The notes: a model not told the origin generated them from the sequence alone. A stretch of DNA of 64,000 bases from Pseudonocardia cypriaca (GCF_006717045.1 NZ_VFPH01000002.1:2108001-2172000); one strand, 5' to 3'. Counted from the stretch's first letter, positions 40,915 to 49,722 are shown. Made by a program: numbers and translations.

Positions 40915-42510
40915 ATGACGGAACTGTTCAACGCCGCTGCCTACCTCTCCGAGCGCCGTGTCGACGCCGGCGGCGGTGAGCGGATCGCCCTCCGCCATCC
41001 GCGGGGTACCCACACCTACTTCCAGCTGACCGCCGAGGTCCGCCGCATCGCCGCGGGTCTGGTCGGCATCGGCGTGCGCCCCGAGGAGCGCGTGCTCCTG
41101 TGCATGGCCGACGACGTCGAGCTGGCCACCGGCATCCTCGCCGCGATGTACGTGGGCGCGGTGGCCGTACCGGCCTCCACCATGCTCACGGCCCGGGAGC
41201 TGGCCGCGCTCGTCGTCGACTCGCGGGCCCGGGTGATCGTGGGCAGCCCGCAGTTCGCCGACGCGGTCACCACCGCCGCCGCGGGCGCGCCGGACCTGCG
41301 CCACGTCGTACTGACCGGCGACACCGCGCCGGACGTGCCCGGCAAGACCTGCCTCACCTGGGACGACCTGCGCACGGCCGACCCCCTCACCGCGCCGTAC
41401 GCGACGTGGGACGAGTCGCCCGCGCTGTGGCTCTACACGTCCGGCACCACGGGCAAGCCCAAGGGCGCGATGCACCGCCACGTCGACATCCGCCACGTGT
41501 GCGAGACCTACGCCGCCCAGGTGCTCGGCATGGGCCCGGACGACGTGTGCCTGTCGGTGGCGAAGCTGTTCTTCGCCTACGGCATCGGCAACTCGCTGTT
41601 CTTCCCCCTCTCGGTGGGGGGGAGCAGCGTGCTGGAACCGTCCCGGCCGAACCCCGCCCTGTACGCGCAGCGGGTGGCCGAGCACGGCGTCACGCTCTTC
41701 TTCGGCGGCCCCAGCTTCTGGGGCCCCCTGATGGCCGCCGACCTGCCGCCGGAGACCTTCTCGACCGTCCGCAACGGGGTGTCGGCGGGCGAGGCGCTCC
41801 CGCCGCGGATGTTCCACGGCGTCCGTGACCAGTACGGCTTCGAGATCCTCGACGGCATCGGTTCCACCGAGGCGCTGCACATCTTCATCTCCAACGTCCC
41901 GGGGAAGGTCGTGCCAGGCAGCTCCGGGTTCCCCGTGCCCGGGTACGAGGTGCAGCTGCGCCGCCCCGACGGCAGCGTCATCGAGGGCGCGGGCGAGCCC
42001 GGGATGCTCTACGTGGCGGGCGAGTCGCTCTGCACCGGCTACTGGTGCCGCACGAGCGTGAACCGCGCGGTGTTCCACGGGGAGTGGATGCGCACCGGCG
42101 ACCAGTACGTCCGCAACGACGACGGCAGCTGGACCTGCCTCGGCCGCGCCGACGACGTGCTCAAGGTCGGCGGGATCTGGGTGAGCCCGTCGGAGGTCGA
42201 GGCGCGGCTCCTGGAGCACCCGGCGCTCGCCGAGGCCGTGGTCGTCGGCGTGCCGGACGAGGACGGGCTGGACAAGCCGGTGGCCTACGTCGTGGCGCGG
42301 CCCGGGGAGACGGTCGACCCGGACGAGGTCGTGGCGTTCTGCCGCGCCGGGCTCGCGGCGTTCAAACGCCCCCGGCTCGTCGTACAGGTCGACGAGCTGC
42401 CCCGCACGGCGACGGGGAAGATCCAGCGCTACCGCCTGCGGGAGCGGGCCGCCGCGACGGTCACGCCGCCGACGGCGACGGCGGACGAGGTGGCGGAGGC
42501 GAAGGCCTGA
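40915..42510 (+). CDS. Benzoate-CoA ligase
   Basis: A 531-residue AMP-forming acyl-CoA synthetase that activates benzoate, or a close aromatic acid, to its CoA thioester with ATP. The AMP-binding motif LYTSGTTGKPKGAMHRHVDI starts near residue 172, the substrate region has KLFFAYGIGNSLFFPLSVGG, and the C-terminal catalytic lysine is in RTATGKIQRYRL near residue 500. The sequence closely follows the benzoate-CoA ligase family. The gene begins 34 bases after its promoter elements and precedes boxC and boxB, which consume benzoyl-CoA. A 70-bp palindrome starts three bases after its stop. Confidence 0.92.
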   Translation: MTELFNAAAYLSERRVDAGGGERIALRHPRGTHTYFQLTAEVRRIAAGLVGIGVRPEERVLLCMADDVELATGILAAMYVGAVAVPASTMLTARELAALVVDSRARVIVGSPQFADAVTTAAAGAPDLRHVVLTGDTAPDVPGKTCLTWDDLRTADPLTAPYATWDESPALWLYTSGTTGKPKGAMHRHVDIRHVCETYAAQVLGMGPDDVCLSVAKLFFAYGIGNSLFFPLSVGGSSVLEPSRPNPALYAQRVAEHGVTLFFGGPSFWGPLMAADLPPETFSTVRNGVSAGEALPPRMFHGVRDQYGFEILDGIGSTEALHIFISNVPGKVVPGSSGFPVPGYEVQLRRPDGSVIEGAGEPGMLYVAGESLCTGYWCRTSVNRAVFHGEWMRTGDQYVRNDDGSWTCLGRADDVLKVGGIWVSPSEVEARLLEHPALAEAVVVGVPDEDGLDKPVAYVVARPGETVDPDEVVAFCRAGLAAFKRPRLVVQVDELPRTATGKIQRYRLRERAAATVTPPTATADEVAEAKA

Positions 42511-42513
42511 CCG

Positions 42514-42583
42514 ACTTCGCACATCCGGTGCCGGCTTCGCACGGGGCCCGCCTTGCGCGAAGTCGGTGCACGGTGTGCGAAGT
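42514..42583. repeat. 70-bp near-palindrome, family A copy 3
   Basis: Ends are ACTTCGCACA and TGTGCGAAGT, with inner CTTCGCAC and GCGCGAAG blocks; arms are less perfect than in the other two copies. It starts three bases after the benzoate-CoA ligase stop and ends just before the boxC promoter elements. A terminator here would explain why boxC has its own promoter. Confidence 0.82.
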
Positions 42584-42590
42584 GCCAATG

Positions 42591-42630
42591 TTCTACAACA
42601 GGTTGCCGACCTGACGCATCGCTGTAGAAT
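42591..42630 (+). promoter_or_regulatory. Promoter/operator of boxCB (box site 2)
   Basis: TTCTACA (42591-42597), then TTGCCG (42603-42608) as -35, 16 bases, and TAGAAT (42625-42630) as -10. TTCTACA and TGTAGAA (42623-42629) form a perfect inverted pair 32 bp apart start to start, the same distance as in the site before the ligase. Confidence 0.7.
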
Positions 42631-42662
42631 GACAGCCAGTCCGCCTCGGGAGGTCGTCGCCG

Positions 42663-44354
42663 ATGACGAGCAGCGCAGAGCCCGCCTCAGACCCGCACGT
42701 CTCCTTCGACACCGACCCGTCGCGCTACCGCCACTGGCAGCTCGACGTGCGGGGGGAGGTCGCGTACCTGCGCCTCGACGTCGCCGAGGACGGCGGGCTG
42801 GTGCCGGGCTACGAGCTGAAGATGAACAGCTACGACCTCGGCGTCGACATCGAGCTGCACGACGCCGTGCAGCGGCTGCGCTTCTCGCACCCGCAGGTGC
42901 GGGCGGTGGTGCTCACCAGCGCGAAGGACCGCAACTTCTGCGCGGGCGCGAACATCCGGATGCTCGCCCAGAGCAGCCATCCGTGGAAGGTGAACTTCTG
43001 CAAGTTCACCAACGAGACCCGCAACGAGATCGAGGACGCCACCGCCCACTCGGGGCAGACGTGGATCGCGGCCGTCAACGGCACCGCTGCGGGCGGCGGG
43101 TACGAGCTGGCGCTCGCGTGCGAGCAGATCCTGCTGATCGACGACAACTCCTCCGCGGTCGCGCTGCCGGAGGTGCCGCTGCTCGGCGTGCTCCCGGGCA
43201 CCGGTGGGCTCACCCGCGTCACCGACAAGCGCAAGGTGCGCAAGGACCGCGCCGACGTCTTCGCCACGCGCGCCGAGGGCATCCGCGGGCGGCAGGCCGT
43301 CGAGTGGCGGCTGGTCGACGAGGTGATCTCCAAGCGGCAGTGGGACGAGACCGTGGCCAAGCGCGCCGAGGAGGTCGCCGCCCGCTCCACCCGTCCGGCC
43401 GACGCCGTCGGCATCGAGCTGCCCCCGCTGCAACGGGAGGAGTCCCCCGACGGGCTGCGCTACGAGCACGTCGATGCGCGCTACGACCGGGAGAACGGCC
43501 TCGTCGAGATCACCGTGCACGGCCCGGAGGGCGACGTGCCCGACACGGTGGAGCGCGTGCACGAGCTGGGTGCGCGGTTCTGGCCCCTCGCGATGACCCG
43601 TGAGCTGGACGACCTGATCCTGCGGTTGCGCGCCAACGAGCGGGACCTCGGCACGTGGGTGGTCCGCACGAAGGGCGACGTCGAGGACGCGCTCGCCTTC
43701 GAGCGCGTGATCGCGCGGTACTCCAGGGACGACTGGCTGGTCAACGAGATCCGGCACTACTTCAAGCGCGTGCTCAAGCGGCTCGACGTCACGTCCCGGT
43801 CGCTGGTCGCGCTGATCGAGCCGGGCTCCTGCTTCGCGGGCGCACTGCTGGAGCTGGCGCTGGCCTGCGACCGGCAGTACATGCTCGACGGCTTCCTGGA
43901 GGAGGACTCGCAGGAGGGCGAGCCCGCCCAGATCGTGCTGTCCGACAGCAACTTCGGCGTCTTCCCCATGGGCAACGGCCTGTCCCGGGTCGCGAGCCGC
44001 TTCTACGGCGACGACGACCACGTCGCCAAGCTGCGCCAGGAGACCGGCCGCCGGATCGACGCGGCCGAGGCGCTGGAGCTGGGGCTCGTCACCGACGCCC
44101 CCGACGACATCGACTGGGACGACGAGGTCCGGATCATGCTGGAGGAGCGGGCGTCCCTCTCCCCGGACGCACTGACCGGCATGGAGGCCAACCACCGGTT
44201 CGTCGGCCCGGAGACGATGGAGTCGCGGATCTTCGGGCGGCTCACGGCGTGGCAGAACTGGATCTTCGTTCGACCGAACGCGGCGGGCCCGGAGGGTGCG
44301 CTGCGCCGTTACGGCACGGGCCGCAGGGCCGACTTCGACCGCAGGCGGGTGTGA
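42663..44354 (+). CDS. boxC: Benzoyl-CoA-dihydrodiol lyase BoxC
   Basis: A 563-residue enzyme that opens the ring of 2,3-epoxybenzoyl-CoA hydrolytically, releasing formate. It is built from two crotonase-like domains. The first has VVLTSAKDRNFCAGANIRML and VNGTAAGGGYELALACEQIL; the second has LVALIEPGSCFAGALLELAL. Length and sequence agree with BoxC of the aerobic benzoyl-CoA (box) pathway. The ATG at 42663 lies 32 bases after the -10 element. Its stop overlaps a GTG before boxB, so the two genes are transcribed and probably translated together. Confidence 0.94.
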   Translation: MTSSAEPASDPHVSFDTDPSRYRHWQLDVRGEVAYLRLDVAEDGGLVPGYELKMNSYDLGVDIELHDAVQRLRFSHPQVRAVVLTSAKDRNFCAGANIRMLAQSSHPWKVNFCKFTNETRNEIEDATAHSGQTWIAAVNGTAAGGGYELALACEQILLIDDNSSAVALPEVPLLGVLPGTGGLTRVTDKRKVRKDRADVFATRAEGIRGRQAVEWRLVDEVISKRQWDETVAKRAEEVAARSTRPADAVGIELPPLQREESPDGLRYEHVDARYDRENGLVEITVHGPEGDVPDTVERVHELGARFWPLAMTRELDDLILRLRANERDLGTWVVRTKGDVEDALAFERVIARYSRDDWLVNEIRHYFKRVLKRLDVTSRSLVALIEPGSCFAGALLELALACDRQYMLDGFLEEDSQEGEPAQIVLSDSNFGVFPMGNGLSRVASRFYGDDDHVAKLRQETGRRIDAAEALELGLVTDAPDDIDWDDEVRIMLEERASLSPDALTGMEANHRFVGPETMESRIFGRLTAWQNWIFVRPNAAGPEGALRRYGTGRRADFDRRRV

Positions 44355-44359
44355 CAGCG

Positions 44360-45772
44360 ATGGCCATCGACTACAGCGAGAAGATCCCGAACAACGTCGA
44401 CCTGGCGGGCAACCGCAAGCTGCAGCGGGCGCTGGAGAGCTGGCAGCCCAACTTCCTCAACTGGTGGAAGACCATGGGCCCGGCGGTGCCCACCGAGGAC
44501 GTGTACCTGCGCACGGCCGTCGCGGTCGGGCGCGAGGGCTGGGCCCACTTCGACCACGTTCCGATGGACGAGTACCGCTGGGGTGTGTTCCTCGCCGAGC
44601 GCAACAGCGACCGCCGCATCGCCTTCGGCGAGCAGAAGGGCGAGCCGGTGTGGCAGCAGGTGCCCGGCGAGTACCGCGCCGACCTGCAGCGGCTCATCGT
44701 CATCCAGGGCGACACGGAGCCTGCGTCGGTGGAGCAGCAGCGCCGCCTCGGCGAGACCGCCCCGAGCCTGTACGACCTGCGCAACCTGTTCCAGGTCAAC
44801 GTCGAGGAGGGCCGTCACCTGTGGGCGATGGTGTACCTCCTGCACGCCTACTTCGGCCGGGCGGGGCGGGAGGAGGCGGAGGCGCTGCTGCAGCGCAACT
44901 CCGGTGACATCGACTCGCCGCGCATCCTCGGCGCGTTCAACGAGGAGACGCCGGACTGGCTGTCGTTCTACATGTTCACCTACTTCACCGACCGGGACGG
45001 GAAGTACCAGCTCGGCACGCTGAAGGAGTCGGCGTTCGACCCCCTGAGCAGGACCTGCGAGTTCATGCTCAAGGAGGAGGCGCACCACATGTTCGTCGGC
45101 ACCACGGGTATCGACCGCGTGGTGGCGCGGAGCGCGGAGCTGATGCGCGAGCACGACACCGAGGACATCGCGCCGCACGGCGGCATCCCGCTCGACGTGA
45201 TCCAGAAGTACATCAACTTCCACTACTCGGTGTCGCTCGACCTGTTCGGCTCGGAGCGGTCCACCAACGCGGCCAACTACTTCACCGCCGGGCTCAAGGG
45301 CCGCTGGCAGGAGGAGCGGCGCAAGGACGACCACGTGCTCACCGAGGACGCGGCGCACATCGACGTCGTCCGGGACGGCGAGATCACCACCGACGAGGTC
45401 TCGGCGCTGCTCGCGCTCAACCACGACCTGCGCCGCGAGTACATCGCCGACTGCGAGACCGGCCTCAAGCGCTGGAACCGCGTGCTGGAGAAGGGCGGCG
45501 TCGACCGGCGCCTGTACCTGCCGCACGTCGGGTTCAACCGCCACGTCGGCGTGTTCGCCGGCAACCACGTCACCCCGAAGGGCGACCTCGTCGGCGAGGA
45601 CGTGTGGGAGGCCAACCGGGACAGGTGGCTCCCGAGCGATGGCGACAAGACCCACGTCCGGTCGCTGATGCGGCCGGTCTACGAGCCGGGCAAGATCGCG
45701 GGCTGGATCGCGCCGCCGTCGAAGGGCATCAACGACAAGCCGATCGAGTACGAGTACGTCCACTTCCCCTGA
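44360..45772 (+). CDS. boxB: Benzoyl-CoA 2,3-epoxidase oxygenase subunit BoxB
   Basis: A 470-residue di-iron oxygenase that epoxidises benzoyl-CoA with O2. The ferritin-like iron motifs are visible: VEEGRHLWAMVY near residue 150 and LKEEAHHMFVGT near residue 240. The start MAIDYSEKIPNNVDLAGNRK is typical; a GTG at 44351 overlaps the boxC stop and is a possible alternative. The reductase BoxA, which passes electrons from NADPH to BoxB, is not encoded in the window, nor is the aldehyde dehydrogenase that takes the ring-cleavage product onward. Those must lie elsewhere. Confidence 0.95.
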   Translation: MAIDYSEKIPNNVDLAGNRKLQRALESWQPNFLNWWKTMGPAVPTEDVYLRTAVAVGREGWAHFDHVPMDEYRWGVFLAERNSDRRIAFGEQKGEPVWQQVPGEYRADLQRLIVIQGDTEPASVEQQRRLGETAPSLYDLRNLFQVNVEEGRHLWAMVYLLHAYFGRAGREEAEALLQRNSGDIDSPRILGAFNEETPDWLSFYMFTYFTDRDGKYQLGTLKESAFDPLSRTCEFMLKEEAHHMFVGTTGIDRVVARSAELMREHDTEDIAPHGGIPLDVIQKYINFHYSVSLDLFGSERSTNAANYFTAGLKGRWQEERRKDDHVLTEDAAHIDVVRDGEITTDEVSALLALNHDLRREYIADCETGLKRWNRVLEKGGVDRRLYLPHVGFNRHVGVFAGNHVTPKGDLVGEDVWEANRDRWLPSDGDKTHVRSLMRPVYEPGKIAGWIAPPSKGINDKPIEYEYVHFP

Positions 45773-45792
45773 CGGTTACGGGGCGCCGGCTC

Positions 45793-46752
45793 TCAGCCGT
45801 CAGCTTCGGACCGGCGTCGCCATTCGGTCGGTGTCACGCCGTACGCGGACAGGAACCGGCGGGCGAAATGGGTCGGGTCGCGGAACCCCCAGCTGCGCGC
45901 GATCGCCGCGATGGACCGTTGCCGGCTCTCGGGCCGCAGGAGCTCTTCCCGCGCGCCCCGGAGCCGTTCTGCGATGATCCACTGCTCGAGGCTGCGGTCG
46001 GCCCGCGCGAAGACCTTGTAGAGGTGGCGCAGCGAGACGTTGTGCGCTGCGGCGATCGTGGCGGCGCGGAGGTCGGGATCCTTGAGGTGCTGGCGCACGT
46101 ATGCCCGCACCCGCGTGAGGAGCGTTTCGGCGAGTACCTCGCGTGAGTGCCGGTCGGCGTGGGCGGCGGAGAGCAGGAGTGCGCGGGCCAGTTCGATGGT
46201 GGCGGCACCGAGATCGGCTGCCGCGGGGTCGGCGCTGAGCCGGTCGGCATTCACCGCCAGATGGGCGACGTGGTCGGCGACCAAGCGGTACATCGGGCTG
46301 TTGTGAAGACCGCCCACCGCGCGACGGACGACGTCGATCGGAAGGCCGAGCTGATCGATGGGAATCTGGACGCATCCGGCGGCCCCGTCGCCTGACCAGG
46401 AGAAGTCGTACGGCGCTGACAGGTCGACGGCCATCAGCCCGCCGGGCGCGACGATCGCCTGCCGGGCGAGCTGCTCGTGTCGTCCGACCGACTGCTGCTG
46501 GGCGGACAGGGCTACGACCGGCATCACGTCCTGCTTGGCCTGCTTGGCCGTGCGCAGCAGCCGGATCCCTGACGCCCGGGTGGTGAAGATGTTGGCGGGG
46601 CCCAGATCCCACAGTCCCATCCGGGCATGGACGTCGCCGCCCTGCGCCTCGTGGATCACGTAGCAGGGCGCCGACGCCTGCGTCATCGCCACGTGAACGG
46701 CCTCGGCCCGGTCGCCCGGCGGTATGCCCGCCGTGTCGAGGACGTAGGGCAT
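45793..46752 (-). CDS. AraC-family transcriptional regulator
   Basis: A 319-residue regulator with an AraC-type double helix-turn-helix at the C-terminus: VSLRHLYKVFARADRSLEQW and IARSWGFRDPTHFARRFLSA, ending in YGVTPTEWRRR. The N-terminal part (ARMGLWDLGPANIFTTRASG, then VVALSAQQQSVGRHEQL) matches the AraC-binding-like domain of regulators such as FeaR. The ATG at 46752 gives MPYVLDTAG; the longer frame lies in the operator region. It converges on boxB and is divergent from an alpha/beta hydrolase. Paired 17-bp direct repeats in the divergent region are its likely site. Confidence 0.87.
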   Translation of the reverse strand: MPYVLDTAGIPPGDRAEAVHVAMTQASAPCYVIHEAQGGDVHARMGLWDLGPANIFTTRASGIRLLRTAKQAKQDVMPVVALSAQQQSVGRHEQLARQAIVAPGGLMAVDLSAPYDFSWSGDGAAGCVQIPIDQLGLPIDVVRRAVGGLHNSPMYRLVADHVAHLAVNADRLSADPAAADLGAATIELARALLLSAAHADRHSREVLAETLLTRVRAYVRQHLKDPDLRAATIAAAHNVSLRHLYKVFARADRSLEQWIIAERLRGAREELLRPESRQRSIAAIARSWGFRDPTHFARRFLSAYGVTPTEWRRRSEADG

Positions 46753-46787
46753 GGGCGCCGCCTTCGCTCGTTCCGAACCGGGCCAGT

Positions 46788-46825
46788 GTGCACGGTCAGC
46801 CGAGAACGGTGCACCGACAGCCGAG
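46788..46825. promoter_or_regulatory. Direct-repeat operator for AraC-family regulator
   Basis: GTGCACGGTCAGCCGAG (46788-46804) and GTGCACCGACAGCCGAG (46809-46825) match at 15 of 17 positions and start 21 bp apart. AraC proteins bind tandem sites at this spacing. The pair lies between the AraC gene and the divergent hydrolase. Confidence 0.7.
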
Positions 46826-46905
46826 TGGCGGGACGCCGACCGCACCTACCGTCTGAACCGGTCATGATGCGGAGCAGTCCTGCTCGCGTTCCTGAGGAGC
46901 CATGC

Positions 46906-47706
46906 ATGAGCGCGCCCGACACGATCGTCCTCGTCCACGGCTTCTGGGTCACGCCGCGCAGCTGGGAGAACTGGGTCACGCACTACGAGCGGCGCGGCTT
47001 CCGGGTGCTCGCCCCCGCGTACCCCGGCTTCGAGGTGGAGGTCGAGGCGTTGAACGCCGACCCGACCCCGATCGCGGAGGTGACGGTACCGAAGATCATC
47101 GCGCACCTCACCGCCGTGATCGAGGAGCTGCCCGCACCACCGATCATCATCGGGCACTCGGCCGGTGGAGCGTTCACCCAGATCCTGCTCGACCACGGCC
47201 TCGGCGCCGCGGGCGTGGCGCTCAACTCCGCGCCGACCGAGGGCGTGCGCGTGGTTCCGCTGTCGCAGCTGAAGTCCACGTTCCCGGTGTTCAAGAACCC
47301 CACCAACCGGCACAAGGCGGTCGGGCTCTCGTTCGAGGAGTGGCGCTACGCCTTCACCAACACGTTCAGCGAGGAGGAGGCCCGCGCCCTCTACGAGCGC
47401 TACCACATCCCGGCGGCCGGCTCGATCGTGTGGGGCGGCGTGCTCGCCAACTTCCGGCCCGGCCACCAGGACACCTGGGTCGACTACCACAACGACGACC
47501 GGGCGCCGCTGCTCTTCGTCTCCGGCAGCGAGGACCACATCATGCCGCCGGCGATCCAGCAGTCCAACGCCAAGCACTACAAGTCGAACACCCTCACCGA
47601 GATCGAGGAGCACGAGGGCTACGCCCACCTGCTGCCCGCCCAGAAGGGCTGGGAGGAGATCGCCGACCGCGTACTCGACTGGGCGCTGGAGCACGCCCGG
47701 AAGTGA
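46906..47706 (+). CDS. Alpha/beta hydrolase
   Basis: A 266-residue serine hydrolase. It opens TIVLVHGFWVTPRSWENW (oxyanion His11-Gly12), has the nucleophile Ser85 in IIIGHSAGGAFTQI, an acid in LLFVSGSEDHIMPP, and a catalytic histidine in HEGYAHLLPAQ. The ATG at 46906 follows GAGGAGC by five bases; an ATG four bases earlier is out of frame. The next gene overlaps it by four bases. It is the probable target of the AraC regulator. The natural ester or lactone is unknown. Confidence 0.86.
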   Translation: MSAPDTIVLVHGFWVTPRSWENWVTHYERRGFRVLAPAYPGFEVEVEALNADPTPIAEVTVPKIIAHLTAVIEELPAPPIIIGHSAGGAFTQILLDHGLGAAGVALNSAPTEGVRVVPLSQLKSTFPVFKNPTNRHKAVGLSFEEWRYAFTNTFSEEEARALYERYHIPAAGSIVWGGVLANFRPGHQDTWVDYHNDDRAPLLFVSGSEDHIMPPAIQQSNAKHYKSNTLTEIEEHEGYAHLLPAQKGWEEIADRVLDWALEHARK

Positions 47707-48494
47707 CGGGGATCCGTGTCACCCACGTCGGCGGGCCGACCGCGCTCCTCGAGATCGGTGGCTGGCGGATCCTGACCGACCCGACGTTCGACCCACCCGG
47801 CCGCCGGTACGCGTTCGGGTGGGGCACGTCGTCGCGCAAACTCGCCGGCCCGGCGGTCGCCGCCGAGGCACTCGGGCCGATCGATGCGGTGCTGCTGACG
47901 CACGACCACCACGGCGACAACCTCGACGACGCCGGCCGTGCGCTGCTGCCGTCGGCCGGCACGGTCCTGACCACGGCCTCCGGGGCGTCGCGGCTCGGCG
48001 GCAACGCACAGGGCGTCGAGCCGTGGTCGTCGACACGGCTCGAGCGCCCCGGCCTGCCGACGATCGAGATCACGGCCACCCCGTGCCGGCACGGCCCGCC
48101 GCTCTCCGGACCGATCGTCGGCGACGTCGTCGGGTTCGCGCTGCGATGGGCCGGCCAGCGGGACGGGGTGCTGTGGATATCCGGCGATACCGTCCTGTAC
48201 GGCGGGGTCCGGGAGGTCGCCGACCGGCTGCGGGTCAGCGTCGCGCTGCTGCACCTCGGCGGAGTGCGGTTCCCGGTCACCGGGCCCGTGCGCTACACGA
48301 TGACCGCCCGCCGGGCCGTTGCCCTGTGCCGCCTCGTCCGGCCGCGCACGGTCATCCCGGTCCACTACGAGGGCTGGAAGCACTTCCAAGAGCCGCGCCG
48401 GACGATCGAACGCGAGTTCACGAGTGCCCCGGCCGACGTGCGGGGCAGTATTCGCTGGCTACCCATCGGCACGCCGACCACGCTCGACGTCTGA
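47703..48494 (+). CDS. Metallo-beta-lactamase-fold hydrolase
   Basis: A 263-residue metal hydrolase of the UlaG/RomA-like group. The metal motif is LLTHDHHGDNLDD, preceded by the conserved GWRILTDPTFDPPG; later ligands are in WISGDTVLYGG and VIPVHYEGWKHF. Relatives act on phosphodiester or N-acyl phospholipid bonds or on lactones. The GTG at 47703 overlaps the hydrolase stop (GTGA), so both are made together. The shared substrate cannot be predicted. Confidence 0.84.
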   Translation: MTGIRVTHVGGPTALLEIGGWRILTDPTFDPPGRRYAFGWGTSSRKLAGPAVAAEALGPIDAVLLTHDHHGDNLDDAGRALLPSAGTVLTTASGASRLGGNAQGVEPWSSTRLERPGLPTIEITATPCRHGPPLSGPIVGDVVGFALRWAGQRDGVLWISGDTVLYGGVREVADRLRVSVALLHLGGVRFPVTGPVRYTMTARRAVALCRLVRPRTVIPVHYEGWKHFQEPRRTIEREFTSAPADVRGSIRWLPIGTPTTLDV

Positions 48495-48518
48495 TCCGCC
48501 TCACCTGTCCGCACGACC

Positions 48519-49568
48519 TCAGTAGAACTCGACCGTGTTCACCACGTTTCGCAACGGCCTGCCGTCCAGCAGGCGGGCGGCGTTGTCGGCGAAGAGCTCC
48601 GCGATCCGCTTCCCCTCCGCGGGCGTGAGCGCGGCGTTGTGCGGGCTGATCAGCACGTTCGGCAGCTCCCACAGCGGGCTCGCCGGGTCGAGCGGTTCGG
48701 CGGCGAACACGTCGAGCGCGGCGAACCCGATCCGCCCGTCGCGCAGCGCCTCCACCAGCGCGTCCTCGTCGATCACGCTGCCGCGCCCGACGTTCACGAG
48801 GGTGGTGCCGGGCCGGACGGCGGCGAGCACGTCGGCGCTCACCAGCCGCTCGGTGGCGGCGGTGCCGGGCAGCGTGACGACGATCCCGTCCACCCGCCCC
48901 ACCACCGCGGCGAGCTCGGAGGGGTGCACCAGCTCGGTGACGCCCTCGACCGGCTCGCCGCGCCGGCTCGTGCCGATAACCCGCGTGCCGAACGCCGCGA
49001 GCAGGCGGGCCACCTCGCGGCCGATCCCGCCGAGGCCGACGACCAGCACGGTCTGCTCCCGCAGCTGGCCCATCAGCCAGCGGTCCGGCCACTCGTGCCG
49101 GGCGGCGTCGGCCTGCAGGCGGGGCAGGTTCTTGGCCCCTGCGAGCAGCCCGAACAGGGCGTACTCGGCGAGCGGGCCGCCGTGCACCCCGGCCGACGTC
49201 GTGAACGTGACGCGCTCGAGCTGCTCGGCCGACAGGCCGGCGGCCTTCACCAGCGCGCCGCCGCCCGCGGCCATCGTGTGCACCCAGCGCAGGCGGGGGT
49301 TGGAATCGACCGCTCGCCGCAGCGCCACCGGGTCCTCACCCGGCACGCCGTAGAGCGCTTCGGCCTCGGCGATGATCTCCGCGAAGCGTCGTTCCTGGGC
49401 CGGGGTGCGGGTGAACGAGGGATCGCCGTGGTGGTCGGCCGGGTACCGGACGGGCGGCAGCAGCTCCTGCTCGCACACGAGGTCCACCCGCGGCTCGAGC
49501 CGCGGGACGAGCTCCGCCAGCTCCTCGCTGAGAGGCGTCACCACGGCCACACGCAGTCGATCACTCAC
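48519..49568 (-). CDS. D-2-hydroxyacid dehydrogenase, NAD-dependent
   Basis: A 349-residue dehydrogenase of the formate/glycerate/hydroxypyruvate group. The NAD-binding motif is VLVVGLGGIGREVARLLAAF, with VNVGRGSVIDEDALVEAL, FAALDVFAAEPLDPASPLW and the catalytic PHNAALTP segment, where His is followed by Asn. It interconverts a 2-oxo acid and a D-2-hydroxy acid; the exact acid is unknown. It is divergent from an XRE-type regulator, and the perfect palindrome at 49598-49648 lies 30 bases upstream of its start. Confidence 0.88.
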   Translation of the reverse strand: MSDRLRVAVVTPLSEELAELVPRLEPRVDLVCEQELLPPVRYPADHHGDPSFTRTPAQERRFAEIIAEAEALYGVPGEDPVALRRAVDSNPRLRWVHTMAAGGGALVKAAGLSAEQLERVTFTTSAGVHGGPLAEYALFGLLAGAKNLPRLQADAARHEWPDRWLMGQLREQTVLVVGLGGIGREVARLLAAFGTRVIGTSRRGEPVEGVTELVHPSELAAVVGRVDGIVVTLPGTAATERLVSADVLAAVRPGTTLVNVGRGSVIDEDALVEALRDGRIGFAALDVFAAEPLDPASPLWELPNVLISPHNAALTPAEGKRIAELFADNAARLLDGRPLRNVVNTVEFY

Positions 49569-49597
49569 GGCCCCAGCATCTCAGGCCCGACACGTAC

Positions 49598-49648
49598 CGA
49601 CGAACGGCGCGTTCGTCGGTACCTATCCGACGAACGCGCCGTTCGTCG
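49598..49648. repeat. Perfect 22-bp inverted repeat, family B copy 2
   Basis: Arms 49598-49619 and 49627-49648 are exact reverse complements around TACCTAT. Within each arm, CGACGAACG and CGTTCGTCG are also complementary. It lies between two divergent genes, so a simple terminator role does not fit this copy. It closely resembles the repeat at 13095-13149. Confidence 0.9.
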
Positions 49649-49722
49649 ATGTGCAGCAGGGACCGGGACCGGGGGATCAGCTGTACCAGGCTCCGAGCCC
49701 GGTCGCGCGGCATGCTGGACGC

